In this document: positions 37,674 through 45,850 of the stretch, piece by piece
How the letters are laid out: the number at the start of each line of letters is the position of its first letter
How positions within the stretch are numbered: the first letter of the stretch is position 1
Origin: Desulfurobacteriaceae bacterium
GTDB taxonomy: Bacteria > Aquificota > Aquificia > Desulfurobacteriales > Desulfurobacteriaceae
Length of the DNA stretch: 64,000 bases
Direction: 5' to 3'
Assembly (NCBI GenBank): GCA_027063785.1
Contig: JAMORC010000039.1
Coordinates: 1-64,000 of the forward strand
The notes under the pieces: generated by a model
What the model was told of the DNA's origin: nothing
What the model saw: the letters and a program-made list of their open reading frames with translations, nothing else
Databases searched by the model: none
Translations under genes and position numbers: made by a program

Positions 37674-38674
37674 AAGCGGAAGACCTGCTCTTTTCCCACC
37701 CCTTCCCCGTTGTCGTTACCGACGGGGAGGGGAAGATAAAACTGGTAAACCAGAAGTTTGAAGCTCTGGTCAACAGGTCGCAGAAGTATCTGAAGGGGAA
37801 ATACCTGTTTTCCCTGCTTGAGGGCGGGGAAAAGCTGAAAAAACACCTGCTTGAAGCCTACAATAAGTCGATAGACGTTTTGGGAGTAAGGTTGGGGGAT
37901 CGCTACTTTTCCTTCTCCCCCCTTTACGTCTCGAATAACCTCAAAGGTGTTGTCGTAGTTGTCGAACCTGCAGGAGAACTTTCTTTCGGTGAAGACATAC
38001 TTCTCCTGCTTAAGGGACTTTCTCACGAAATCAGAAACCCCTTGGGAGGGATAAAGGGAGCTGCGAAGCTCTTTAAAGAACTCAGTTCTTACGATGAAGA
38101 ACTTGTTAACGTTATGATTGAAGAAATCGAAAGGATAGAGAGACTTCTAAACGACGTTGTAAGGAGCTTCGACTTCTCCTCCCTCTCTTTCAAAAAAGAA
38201 AACATCCACAGACTTATCCAGCAGGCAGTAGAGCTTTTCAGTTCAAGAATTTCGGAAATGGACATTGAGATTCTCTACCGGTTCGATCCCTCCCTCCCGG
38301 AAATCCCGGTTGATGCCGACAGGCTCCTTCAGGCGCTGATAAACCTCATTAAGAACGCCATCGAAGCAATGGAGGAATGCCCGAGGAGGATTCTGAAATT
38401 AGAAACCGGTTATGCCATTCACCCGTCCGGCTTTATATTTATCAAGGTCTCTGATACCGGGAAAGGCATGGACAGCGAGGAACTTAAGAATTTCTCCCTC
38501 CCTTTCTTCACAACAAAGGAAAAAGGACTGGGACTCGGATCCTTCATAGTGAGGGAAGTAGTAAAGGGACACGGCGGAGAACTTAAAGTCGAAAGCAGAA
38601 AAGGAGAAGGAACTTCCGTTACACTCCTGCTTCCTATGAAGAGGGAAGATGGCAAGGATTCTTGTGGCAGATGA
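37670..38674 (+). CDS. Sensor histidine kinase, NtrB-like
   Basis: A cytoplasmic 334-residue kinase without membrane segments. Order: a PAS domain (about 1-100), HisKA with the phospho-His (LSHEIRNPLGGIKGAAKL, near 120), then HATPase_c with the N box (NLIKNAIEAMEE), G1 (DTGKGM) and G2 (GLGLGSFIV). It would sense an unknown signal, perhaps nitrogen as in NtrB, and phosphorylate the NtrC-like regulator it overlaps by 26 bases. No glnB/glnA neighbour supports a nitrogen role here. Confidence 0.85.
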   Translation: MKAEDLLFSHPFPVVVTDGEGKIKLVNQKFEALVNRSQKYLKGKYLFSLLEGGEKLKKHLLEAYNKSIDVLGVRLGDRYFSFSPLYVSNNLKGVVVVVEPAGELSFGEDILLLLKGLSHEIRNPLGGIKGAAKLFKELSSYDEELVNVMIEEIERIERLLNDVVRSFDFSSLSFKKENIHRLIQQAVELFSSRISEMDIEILYRFDPSLPEIPVDADRLLQALINLIKNAIEAMEECPRRILKLETGYAIHPSGFIFIKVSDTGKGMDSEELKNFSLPFFTTKEKGLGLGSFIVREVVKGHGGELKVESRKGEGTSVTLLLPMKREDGKDSCGR

Positions 38675-40019
38675 CGAAAAGAGCATAAGGGTTGTCCTGA
38701 AGCGATACCTCGAATCAAGGGGACATGAGGTAGTCGAGGCTTCTGACGGCATTGAGGCCTTAAGAATCCTGAAGGAAGAAGAAATTGATGTAGCCTTCGT
38801 AGACATAAGAATGCCGGGGAAAAGCGGACTTGACGTCCTTAAAGAGATCAGAGACGTCCCGATAGTCATACTTACGGCCTACGGGACTATGGACTACACG
38901 GTCAAGGCAATGGAACTCGGAGCGGTTGAATACATAACCAAGCCTTTCTTATTTGAAGAGGTAAGCGCAATCCTTGAGAAGCTCCTTTCGGAGAGAAAAA
39001 AGGACGGAAGCGGGAATGAGGTCGAGGACGGACTTGAGATAGTAGGTTCGAGCCGAAAGATGCAGGAAGTATTTAAGGTAGTGGGAAGGGTTGCGAGAAG
39101 CTCTATAACTGTTCTAATCACGGGAGAAAGCGGAACAGGTAAGGAAGTCATTGCAAGAGCCATTCACAGGTATTCTAACCGGAAAAACGCACCGTTCGTT
39201 GCCGTTAACTGCGCAGCACTCCCTCCGAATCTCCTTGAAGCAGAACTTTTCGGCTATGAGAAAGGAGCTTTCACGGGAGCAATCTCAAGGAAAACCGGGC
39301 TCTTCGAACAGGCCAGCGGCGGCACGCTTTTCCTCGATGAAATCGGAGAACTTCCGCCGGAGCTTCAAGCAAAGCTCCTGAGAGTCCTCCAGGAAAAGGA
39401 AATCAGGAGAATAGGCGGAACACGCCCCGTTAAGGTCGACTTCAGGCTAATAGCGGCAACAAACAGGGACCTTGAAACAGAAGTCAAAAAGGGAAGGTTC
39501 AGGGAGGATCTTTACTTCAGGCTCAACGTTGTCAGGATCGAACTTCCTCCCCTCAGGGAAAGAAAGGAAGACATTATCCCCCTTGCTCACCACTTTATAA
39601 GAAAGTTCTCAAAGGAGTTTAAGCTCCCGCCAAAAGAACTGACCAATAGGGCCGTTGAATTCCTGCTCCACTACCACTTCCCGGGAAACGTCAGGGAGCT
39701 TGAAAACATGATACTCCGCGCTATGATCCTATCCAGGGTTAATTTTATCGACGCAGAAGACCTAAAGCCGGACTGCAAACAGACGGCACCCTCCTTTGAG
39801 GAAGCCATAAAAAACTTCGTTGTTGAAATATTCTCCGTAGAACAGAAGGAGAAGAACAACCTTTACGATCTGATAATTAAAAGTGCGGAAAAGATCCTCA
39901 TATCGGAAGTCCTCAAGTTTTGCAACTTCAATCAAGTTAAGGCTGCCAGAGTCCTAGGAATCCACAGGAACACACTGAGAAAAAAAATAAAAGAACTGGG
40001 GATAGAGCTAAACTGTTGA
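38649..40019 (+). CDS. Sigma-54-dependent response regulator, NtrC-like
   Basis: A 456-residue regulator: receiver domain (RILVADDEKSIR, phospho-acceptor Asp in FVDIRMPGKSG), AAA+ domain with Walker A (GESGTGKEV), the sigma-54 contact loop GAFTGA, Walker B (FLDEIGELP), and a C-terminal Fis-type HTH (NFNQVKAARVLGIHRNTLRK). All activator residues are present. It activates promoters read by RNA polymerase with sigma-54. Its targets are not evident in this window. Confidence 0.9.
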   Translation: MARILVADDEKSIRVVLKRYLESRGHEVVEASDGIEALRILKEEEIDVAFVDIRMPGKSGLDVLKEIRDVPIVILTAYGTMDYTVKAMELGAVEYITKPFLFEEVSAILEKLLSERKKDGSGNEVEDGLEIVGSSRKMQEVFKVVGRVARSSITVLITGESGTGKEVIARAIHRYSNRKNAPFVAVNCAALPPNLLEAELFGYEKGAFTGAISRKTGLFEQASGGTLFLDEIGELPPELQAKLLRVLQEKEIRRIGGTRPVKVDFRLIAATNRDLETEVKKGRFREDLYFRLNVVRIELPPLRERKEDIIPLAHHFIRKFSKEFKLPPKELTNRAVEFLLHYHFPGNVRELENMILRAMILSRVNFIDAEDLKPDCKQTAPSFEEAIKNFVVEIFSVEQKEKNNLYDLIIKSAEKILISEVLKFCNFNQVKAARVLGIHRNTLRKKIKELGIELNC

Positions 40020-40072
40020 CGCAGGTCAATTCATTTGATTATCGATATAGGTTAAAGTTTACTATAATATAA

Positions 40073-40099
40073 CAACTACAAGATGCTAAAGGATTCATT
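40073..40099 (+). promoter_or_regulatory. Possible -10 and ribosome site of the ferredoxin gene
   Basis: A TATAAT-like word (TATAATATAA region) lies near 40073, about 27 bases before the ATG, and AAAGGA precedes ATG 40100. A matching -35 at normal spacing is not clear (TTGATT is too far upstream). Confidence 0.35.
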
Positions 40100-40711
40100 A
40101 TGAAACCTAACTTAAGGAAGGTTAAACGACAAGTAATCCTTCACCAGGACGGAACACCTTACGTTCCCCAGTATCCCGGTGGCATAAATACCCTGAAATG
40201 CACAGGATGCGGCGAGTGTGCTGAGATCTGTCCTCAAGGGTGTATAGAAATCCAAGAAGTTGACGGTCGGAATGTTGCCGTCCTCACAAAGCTTGAACTC
40301 TGTATAGGCGACGGATTCTGCAAAATAGTTTGTCCCGAAGACGCTTTCCTCTGAGGTATTAACTGTTCCTCCGGTCCGGAGGAAATCGAAGTAAACGAAG
40401 ACGAACTCCTCTCCGACAATGAGGGAAACTACGCATACCTAACGCTGGGAGGATTCCTCTACACCCCCAGTTACCTTGAAAAAATTGATCATAACAAGTG
40501 CAAAAACTGCGAAAGGTGTCTGGAGCTTTGCGAAACGAGGGGAATAGACAAAGATGGAAAAGTAATCCCGGAATTTCCCGAAATATGCAACGGTTGCGGT
40601 CACTGCGTAAACATCTGTCCTGCAAAGAGCATTAACGCAAAGCCGATACCTCTGGAAGAGATGAAAAGAAGGGTTAGAAAAAAAAAGAAAACCTCTAACT
40701 ACAACTTTTAA
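40100..40711 (+). CDS. Candidate selenoprotein: four-cluster ferredoxin with in-frame TGA (Sec85)
   Basis: ATG 40100 begins a ferredoxin that meets TGA at 40352 and continues in the same frame to TAA 40709-40711, giving 203 residues. Both sides are clearly coding: C34/C37/C40/C44 form a full cluster motif; C68-x2-D71-x2-C74-x3-C78 is a CxxDxxC-type cluster; after the TGA, C134/C137/C140/C144 and C163/C166/C169/C173 form two more. The two halves look like an internal duplication of a ferredoxin-III-like module (YVPQYPGG versus YTPSYLEK). The hairpin after the TGA fits a bacterial SECIS. The alternative is a nonsense mutation making an 84-residue ferredoxin. The 3' end overlaps the convergent gene by 17 bases. 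Confidence 0.7.
40352..40384 (+). promoter_or_regulatory. Putative bacterial SECIS element (UGA plus hairpin)
   Basis: TGA 40352-40354 is followed by the inverted repeat TTCCTCCG/CGGAGGAA (40366-40373 with 40377-40384; 8 bp). The apex reads GGTC at 40373-40376. Eighteen bases separate UGA from GGUC, the same number as in E. coli fdhF as I recall it, where GGUC is in the SelB-binding loop. No downstream SelB gene is in the window, so function is inferred. Confidence 0.65.
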
Positions 40712-41570
40712 GCCTCAGATTGAGGAACTTAATTACCTCTTCAACATTCAGTCGCCTTTTCAGCAGTCCCTTTAACCTCAGAAGGTTAACCGGCTCTTCC
40801 GGTTTTATCGTTAACCTCACACACTTAGGAGTTTTGAGAAAGTCAACTAAACCTCTACCGACCCTTTCAAGCAAAACAGGTTTTTCCCTCATACCGCTCT
40901 CAACAAGCCTGATAAGTTCTTCCTTTACTTTTTTAACATCAGCTTTTTCCTGCCTGGCCGTGTAGCTTATAAATCCTTCCACCAAACCTTTGTCTTTATA
41001 AAGCACTACGCACTCTTTCAGGTGAAGTTTTTTAAGAAGACCGTCCAGCGTTATCCTGCCTTCCATAAACCTTTTAAGGGATGCCTTATCCCCCAACAGC
41101 TCAAAGGAACCGGCCAGTTTTCCCATTTTATAGACGCTGAGCCCGAAAACGCCAGAGATACGATTTTCTCCTATCGTATACTCAGCCTTCAGAGAAAAAG
41201 GAAGACCTGAAAGGTCAATGCCGAGATTTGAAAGCAACGGCTTGAGGGCCGGAACTTTAAGGATAGCTCCCTCAATCTCTAACCGAAGGAAAGAAGGTAG
41301 CTCCTTTTTCCTCAAGGTAAAAGGCAGTTTCAGAGAAACCCTCTGAGCTTCGAAGCGAAAATCTTCAGAAAAGAGCGTCAAATCGGAAAACGTTACCTCA
41401 TTCTTATAAAGATTGTAATCGGGGCCTCTGTAAATAACGGATACGGGCAGTTTACTGACACGCTTCCTTACCTTTTCCCTTATAACGTTAGTTGCATAAG
41501 CTTCCACTGCCAGGTAGCTGAAAACTACAGCAGTTATGAAGAGAAAGAGAGCAAGGAGCGCCCTCTTCAC
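40695..41570 (-). CDS. Membrane-anchored protein of unknown function (AsmA/YdgA-like repeat fold suspected)
   Basis: A 291-residue protein with one N-terminal membrane anchor (LLALFLFITAVVFSYLAVEAY) and a long periplasmic part rich in alternating beta-strand pattern (YKNEVTFSDLTLFSEDFRFE, SFLRLEIEGAILKVP). This resembles AsmA-type lipid-related proteins, but similarity is weak. GTG 41570 begins two bases after the hemE stop, so the two are co-transcribed. Confidence 0.55.
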   Translation of the reverse strand: MKRALLALFLFITAVVFSYLAVEAYATNVIREKVRKRVSKLPVSVIYRGPDYNLYKNEVTFSDLTLFSEDFRFEAQRVSLKLPFTLRKKELPSFLRLEIEGAILKVPALKPLLSNLGIDLSGLPFSLKAEYTIGENRISGVFGLSVYKMGKLAGSFELLGDKASLKRFMEGRITLDGLLKKLHLKECVVLYKDKGLVEGFISYTARQEKADVKKVKEELIRLVESGMREKPVLLERVGRGLVDFLKTPKCVRLTIKPEEPVNLLRLKGLLKRRLNVEEVIKFLNLRLKSCS

Positions 41571-41572
41571 CG

Positions 41573-42619
41573 TTAGCCCCTAAGCTCCCTGCTTATTCTG
41601 TGAACTGTTTCAACGAGAAACCTTGCCTTTTTCGGATCGGTTTGCGGCAATATCCCGTGGCCGAGGTTGAAGATGTGTCCCCTTGCCTTTAAGCCCTCTT
41701 TAAGAATCTTCCTGACCTTTTCTTCTATCGTCCTCTCATCGGCAAAGAGGGCTACAGGGTCGAGGTTACCCTGAATGGACTTGTCTATCCTCTCCAGGGC
41801 AAACGGGATTTCAGTCTTCCAATCAAGCCCTATAACGTCAACCCTCAGCCTGTTGTTCACCTCCAGGAGGTGTTGGGCATTGACGCCGAAGTGAATTATC
41901 GGCGTCTCGGGATGCCTCTTCTTCAGCTCATTAACAATTCTTTTCGTATAGGGAAAGGCATACTTTTCATAGTCTTCCCTCGACAGAACTCCCATCCAGG
42001 AGTCGAATATCTGAACGAGATCGGCTCCCGCCTCAATCTGTGCCGAGAGATACTCTGTAACCGTTTCGGAGAGTTTCGTCATCAGTGAATCCCAAAGCTC
42101 CTTATCGTTCCACATTACCGACTTCGCAGCTATGTAGTTTTTAGAACTCCCCCCCTCAAGTATGTAGCTTGCAAGGGTAAAGGGAGCGCCGGAAAAGCCG
42201 ATTAAAGGTCTGTCTACCAGTCTCTCCTTTATTATCCTTATCGTTTCAAGGACGTAAGAAAGGTCCTCCTTCGGGTCTGGAACTTTCAGCACTTCGACAT
42301 CCCTGAAATTTCTTACAGGAGGAGTCAGAACCGGACCTTTCCCCTCCACAAATTCCACCTTTATTCCCATCTTCTCAACGGGAACGAGTATATCGGAAAA
42401 GAGTATGGCCGCATCGACCCCTATTTCCTCAATCGGTATGAGGGTTACCTCCGCCGCAAGCTCCGGATTCCTGCAAAGGTTCATAAAACTCCCGGCCTTT
42501 TCTCTAATTTTCCTGTACCTTTCCGAATACCTGCCGGCCTGCCTCATTATCCAGACAGGCGTGTAGTCGGTTTCTTCCCCTCTGGCAGCTTTCAGTATGG
42601 GATGATTCTTTAGTTCCAT
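41573..42619 (-). CDS. hemE: Uroporphyrinogen decarboxylase
   Basis: A 348-residue TIM-barrel enzyme with both HemE signatures: PVWIMRQAGRYSERYR at the N-terminus and IGFSGAPFTLASYILEGG in the middle. It decarboxylates uroporphyrinogen III to coproporphyrinogen III for heme, which the triheme cytochrome at 48126 would need. ATG 42619 follows GGAGGAG. Confidence 0.95.
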   Translation of the reverse strand: MELKNHPILKAARGEETDYTPVWIMRQAGRYSERYRKIREKAGSFMNLCRNPELAAEVTLIPIEEIGVDAAILFSDILVPVEKMGIKVEFVEGKGPVLTPPVRNFRDVEVLKVPDPKEDLSYVLETIRIIKERLVDRPLIGFSGAPFTLASYILEGGSSKNYIAAKSVMWNDKELWDSLMTKLSETVTEYLSAQIEAGADLVQIFDSWMGVLSREDYEKYAFPYTKRIVNELKKRHPETPIIHFGVNAQHLLEVNNRLRVDVIGLDWKTEIPFALERIDKSIQGNLDPVALFADERTIEEKVRKILKEGLKARGHIFNLGHGILPQTDPKKARFLVETVHRISRELRG

Positions 42620-42715
42620 TCTCTCCTCCGGTTAGAAGCTGTGGAGCCATTATACTATCCGGAATCGGAAAGTTCCCTTCGAATAAGCAAACGGACACGC
42701 CACGTGTGACTTCCT

Positions 42716-42850
42716 CCCCCGACTAAAGTCGGGGGCTTCCCGCTTCATCGTGGGATAAACCCCACTCCACGGGCGTTACTTTCCCGCAGTCCACGGGTAG
42801 GGTTTTTAGGAGTTTTCCTTCTCCTTTAAGCTTCTCTATCGCTATCCTCA
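42716..42850 (-). ncRNA. Putative omega RNA at the tnpB 3' end
   Basis: In characterised TnpB elements the guide RNA scaffold overlaps the tnpB 3' end and runs to the right end. Here the GC-rich hairpin 42716-42735 and the preceding structured 3' coding region fit that position, with the guide starting near 42700. The 5' limit given is arbitrary. Confidence 0.4.
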
Positions 42851-43988
42851 GTATGTTCCTCGCTGAATTAACGTCTCTGTCTATCTCTTTACCGCAACTC
42901 TGACACTTAAAGGTTCTCTCTGATAGAAAAACTTTCTGTCTATGCCCACAAAAGGAGCAAGTTTGGGTAGTAGGTTCGTATCTATCTACAAAGACCACAG
43001 GAATAAGGGTCGCAAGGGTTCTCAGCCTTGCAGTTATTCCCCCTATTCCCGTGTTTTGTATCTGTTTACCGAAATATCCCTCTTTCCAGCTCTTGATGTT
43101 GTCGTTCTGAACTACTATGAGAGAGAATCTTTTGAGGTAGCTTACTGCTTTATTGAGGGTGTCTTTTCGCTTGTTGTTGATGTATTCCCACTCTCTCCTA
43201 ATTAGCTGTTTTATCTTCCAGTAGTTCTTACTCCCCTTCTGTTTTCTGGAAAGGGATTTTTGCAGTCTCTTTAGTCTTTTAGTCTCAGGTATATACCAGC
43301 TGAATTTCTCTCCGCTTGACAGAGTTAGCTGGTGCTTTATCCCTAAGTCTATACCTATCGGTTCTTTTAATCGCCTTTCTCTAATTTCCTTTAAAACTTC
43401 TTCTTTTGGAAGGTAGCAGACTACGTGCAGGTAGTATCCGGAGGGTTTCTTAATAAGCTGTGCTTCTGCAAGTTCTGCGTTTTTCGGTATTTGGTGGAGA
43501 CCTAAGACTCTAAATCTCTTCTTTATCCCCTGTATCTTTACTTTATTCTTGTCTCCTAAAATCTTGTAGGTTATTCCGTATTGTTTTAACGGTATGCTTC
43601 TAACTTCGCTCTTAAATGAGAGCTTCCCTACCTTGATTCCTTTTTCCTTTGCTCTTTTGAGGGAGAGAAGATTTCCCTTTATCCTTTCTACTATTCCTTG
43701 CCTCATCTGGGAGGAGAGTTGTTTTATTTCTCTCCTTTTAAACCCCTCTGGTGTTTTGATTTCTACTTCTTTGAGTTTCCAAGTATCTCTGTTCAACCTG
43801 TTTTCTACATCTGCAATTATGTAGTTGTATAGCCACTTTGCCTCAAGGAATAATCTGCCTAATACTTCTCTGTCTTTTTCTGATAGATTCTGGAGCTTGA
43901 GCTGATAGACTCGGGGAACCTGAATTTTTCTTTTTTCCCTCGTCTGCTTTAAGGTGTTTCTTATCTTTTCAGCTTTAACCCGTCCCAT
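42723..43988 (-). CDS. tnpB: TnpB with RuvC-II Glu replaced by Gln
   Basis: A 421-residue TnpB with N-terminal helix-turn-helix/WED-like region and RuvC core. RuvC-I Asp is D214 (GIDLGIKHQ), the zinc finger uses C344/C347/C362/C365, and RuvC-III Asp is D372 (IDRDVNSARNI). The RuvC-II motif reads IVVQNDNIKSW: Q294 (codon CAG) stands where nuclease-active TnpB has Glu in IxxEDLN. TnpB is an RNA-guided DNA nuclease; loss of this Glu would be expected to stop cleavage but not guide-directed binding. Some TnpB lineages relocate this Glu, so inactivity is not certain. The rest of the protein looks intact. Confidence 0.85.
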   Translation of the reverse strand: MGRVKAEKIRNTLKQTREKRKIQVPRVYQLKLQNLSEKDREVLGRLFLEAKWLYNYIIADVENRLNRDTWKLKEVEIKTPEGFKRREIKQLSSQMRQGIVERIKGNLLSLKRAKEKGIKVGKLSFKSEVRSIPLKQYGITYKILGDKNKVKIQGIKKRFRVLGLHQIPKNAELAEAQLIKKPSGYYLHVVCYLPKEEVLKEIRERRLKEPIGIDLGIKHQLTLSSGEKFSWYIPETKRLKRLQKSLSRKQKGSKNYWKIKQLIRREWEYINNKRKDTLNKAVSYLKRFSLIVVQNDNIKSWKEGYFGKQIQNTGIGGITARLRTLATLIPVVFVDRYEPTTQTCSFCGHRQKVFLSERTFKCQSCGKEIDRDVNSARNILRIAIEKLKGEGKLLKTLPVDCGKVTPVEWGLSHDEAGSPRL

Positions 43989-44097
43989 AGCTTACAATCT
44001 ATCACGACAGTTGTTGAGTGCAACGGCTTACGCCGTGTGCTGAATCTCTCCTTTGAAAAGGAGAGCGTTAGCACGCAAATTTTCGTAAAAACCTGCC

Positions 44098-45138
44098 CTA
44101 CGCGGAAAGCTTTTCCTTCGTCCTCAGCATACCGCAGGCGGCAGAAATGTCCTGTCCCCTCGACTCTCTTATGAAGGCGGCAATGTTGTGATCCCAGAGA
44201 ACTTTCTGAAATGCCTCTATCTTTTCCCTTGGAGTCGGTTCAAAGGAAGAACCGGGATAAGGGTTGAAGGGAATCAAGTTCACTTTTACGGGAATTCCCC
44301 TTACAAGCCCAACGAGCCTGCGGGCGTCCTCCAGGGAATCGTTAACGTCCTTGAGCATAACGTATTCAATCATTATTCTCCTTACGTTATCGGCCGGGTA
44401 CCTCCTCAAAGCCCTAAATATCTCGCCTATCGGGTACTTCCTGTTTAATGGAACAATTTTCTCCCTGACCTCATCGGTCGTGGCGTGGAGCGACACGGCA
44501 AGCTTAACCCGGTTCAGCTCTCTGGCCATCCTCTCTATTCCGGGAACTATTCCGACGGTAGAGATGGTTATTTTCCTCTTTGAAAGGTCTAGCATGTCCC
44601 TATGGGTCATTATCTCAACGGCTTTCTTGACGTTATCGAAGTTAAGAAGCGGCTCCCCCATACCCATAAAGACAACGTTAGAAATCCTCCTTTCCTCTCC
44701 AACGTCCCTCTGAACTTGAATATACTGGTCTACGATCTCAGCAGGCGTCAGGCTCCTGGTGAAGCCGTCCTTTGCCGTAAGGCAAAACTTACAGCCCGCC
44801 GGGCAGCCCACTTGTGTCGACACGCAAAGGGTATTCCATCCCTTTTCCGGTATAAAGACGGACTCTATCCTGTTGCCGTCGGGAAGTTCAAAGAGGTACT
44901 TCCTTGTTCCGTCGGCAGACTCTTCGACCTTTACCGTTTTTAAAACATCTATGGCAGCTTTCTCGGAAAGCAGCTTCCTTGTCGCCTTTGATATGTTCGT
45001 CATCGAGTCAAAATCTGAAACGCGCTTCTTATAAATCCACTGGGCAATCTGCTTAGCCCTATAGGGTTCAAGTCCAATTGAAGTAACAAAATCCTTAAGC
45101 TCCTCAAGGTTAAGGTCTTTCAGAACAACTCTATCCAT
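44098..45138 (-). CDS. rlmN: 23S rRNA adenine-C2 methyltransferase RlmN
   Basis: A 346-residue radical-SAM enzyme. The iron-sulfur motif is C-x3-C-x2-C (CPAGCKFCLTA); STQVGC precedes it and the GMGEPLLN SAM motif follows. The C-terminal conserved Cys is in SAACGML. It methylates A2503 of 23S rRNA and A37 of some tRNAs. The length is standard. Its start overlaps the 35-codon ORF upstream. Confidence 0.93.
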   Translation of the reverse strand: MDRVVLKDLNLEELKDFVTSIGLEPYRAKQIAQWIYKKRVSDFDSMTNISKATRKLLSEKAAIDVLKTVKVEESADGTRKYLFELPDGNRIESVFIPEKGWNTLCVSTQVGCPAGCKFCLTAKDGFTRSLTPAEIVDQYIQVQRDVGEERRISNVVFMGMGEPLLNFDNVKKAVEIMTHRDMLDLSKRKITISTVGIVPGIERMARELNRVKLAVSLHATTDEVREKIVPLNRKYPIGEIFRALRRYPADNVRRIMIEYVMLKDVNDSLEDARRLVGLVRGIPVKVNLIPFNPYPGSSFEPTPREKIEAFQKVLWDHNIAAFIRESRGQDISAACGMLRTKEKLSA

Positions 45139-45238
45139 GGCGCTTCCTCTTTATCGTCTTAAAGATGCCGTAAGCCGTAGAACCGACAAAAACAACGGTA
45201 ATGAAAAGGGCAAGGAGAAAGCTAATCGTTCCCGTCAA
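45131..45238 (-). CDS. Possible 35-residue membrane peptide
   Basis: TTG 45238 to TAG 45131 encodes one hydrophobic span ([20 protein letters not shown]) followed by a basic tail (KTIKRKRHG). GAGGAGG lies about nine bases upstream, inside the Trm112 gene, and the end overlaps the rlmN start. The arrangement suggests translation between the two genes, but the family is unknown. Confidence 0.45.
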   Translation of the reverse strand: MTGTISFLLALFITVVFVGSTAYGIFKTIKRKRHG

Positions 45239-45398
45239 GCTCTTCAGCCTCCTCCACAAGCATAACCGGTATATCTTCAACTATCGGATAGGCAAGCCTG
45301 CACTTGTGGCAGATAAGCTTCTGTTCCTTTTCCCTGTATTCGAGATCCCCTTTACACTTGGGACAGACCAAAAGCTTTAAAAGCTCCTCGTTGATCAT
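45222..45398 (-). CDS. Trm112-family zinc-binding protein
   Basis: A 58-residue protein with two Cys pairs ([11 protein letters not shown] and [11 protein letters not shown]), then [13 protein letters not shown], the typical Trm112/YcaR ending. ATG 45398 follows GGAGG. Bacterial members are small, often solo, and thought to bind partner methyltransferases; RlmN is the nearest methyltransferase, but no link is known. Confidence 0.85.
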   Translation of the reverse strand: MINEELLKLLVCPKCKGDLEYREKEQKLICHKCRLAYPIVEDIPVMLVEEAEELDGND

Positions 45399-45420
45399 CC
45401 CGACCTCCGCAGGGTTCGCC

Positions 45421-45447
45421 TTGACACCTTAAAACATAAGGTATATT
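45421..45447 (+). promoter_or_regulatory. Promoter of the Ser-Lys-Ser tRNA cluster
   Basis: TTGACA (45421-45426) and TATATT (45442-45447) are 15 bases apart, slightly short, and end 17 bases before the first tRNA. Confidence 0.55.
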
Positions 45448-45464
45448 TTTCCTTTACGCAACGC

Positions 45465-45559
45465 GGAGGGGTGGCCGAGTCTGGCTGAAGGCGGGTGACT
45501 TGAAATCACCTGAGGGCCTAACCAGCCCTCCGGGGGTTCAAATCCCTCCCCCTCCGCCA
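45465..45559 (+). tRNA. tRNA-Ser(TGA)
   Basis: Acceptor stem GGAGGGG pairs with CCCCTCC, discriminator G, encoded CCA. It has a long variable arm as in class II tRNAs, and the anticodon loop CTTGAAA gives TGA. Confidence 0.95.
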
Positions 45560-45564
45560 TAAGT

Positions 45565-45640
<76 letters not shown>

Positions 45641-45647
45641 CTTTTAA

Positions 45648-45743
<96 letters not shown>

Positions 45744-45850
45744 CTCCGTTCAAATCTTCCTCAGCACCTTTCCTTCCGCTCCCACCGGCAAAGTGCACTT
45801 TCATATAATTGCTTTTGAGCTTTCAAGAAATTCCGCATAAGGAGTGGAAA

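Larger units (their letters stand above)
42697..44090 (-). mobile_element. tnpB-only IS200/IS605-type element
   Basis: The element contains tnpB (43988-42723) and no tnpA. The right end carries a nine-base-pair hairpin (CCCCCGACT...AGTCGGGGG at 42716-42735) overlapping the tnpB stop. The left end (about 43995-44085) carries hairpins CTCTCCTTTTCAAAGGAGAG and CGGCGTAAGCCG (minus-strand reading). Exact boundaries are uncertain by about ten bases. It sits between hemE and rlmN. Confidence 0.75.

Noticed and set aside
40100-40354. Reading the ferredoxin as an ordinary 84-residue protein ending at TGA 40354
   Set aside because: The same frame continues for 118 codons with two perfect cluster motifs and normal codon use, so a plain stop does not explain the sequence. 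It is kept as the alternative hypothesis.
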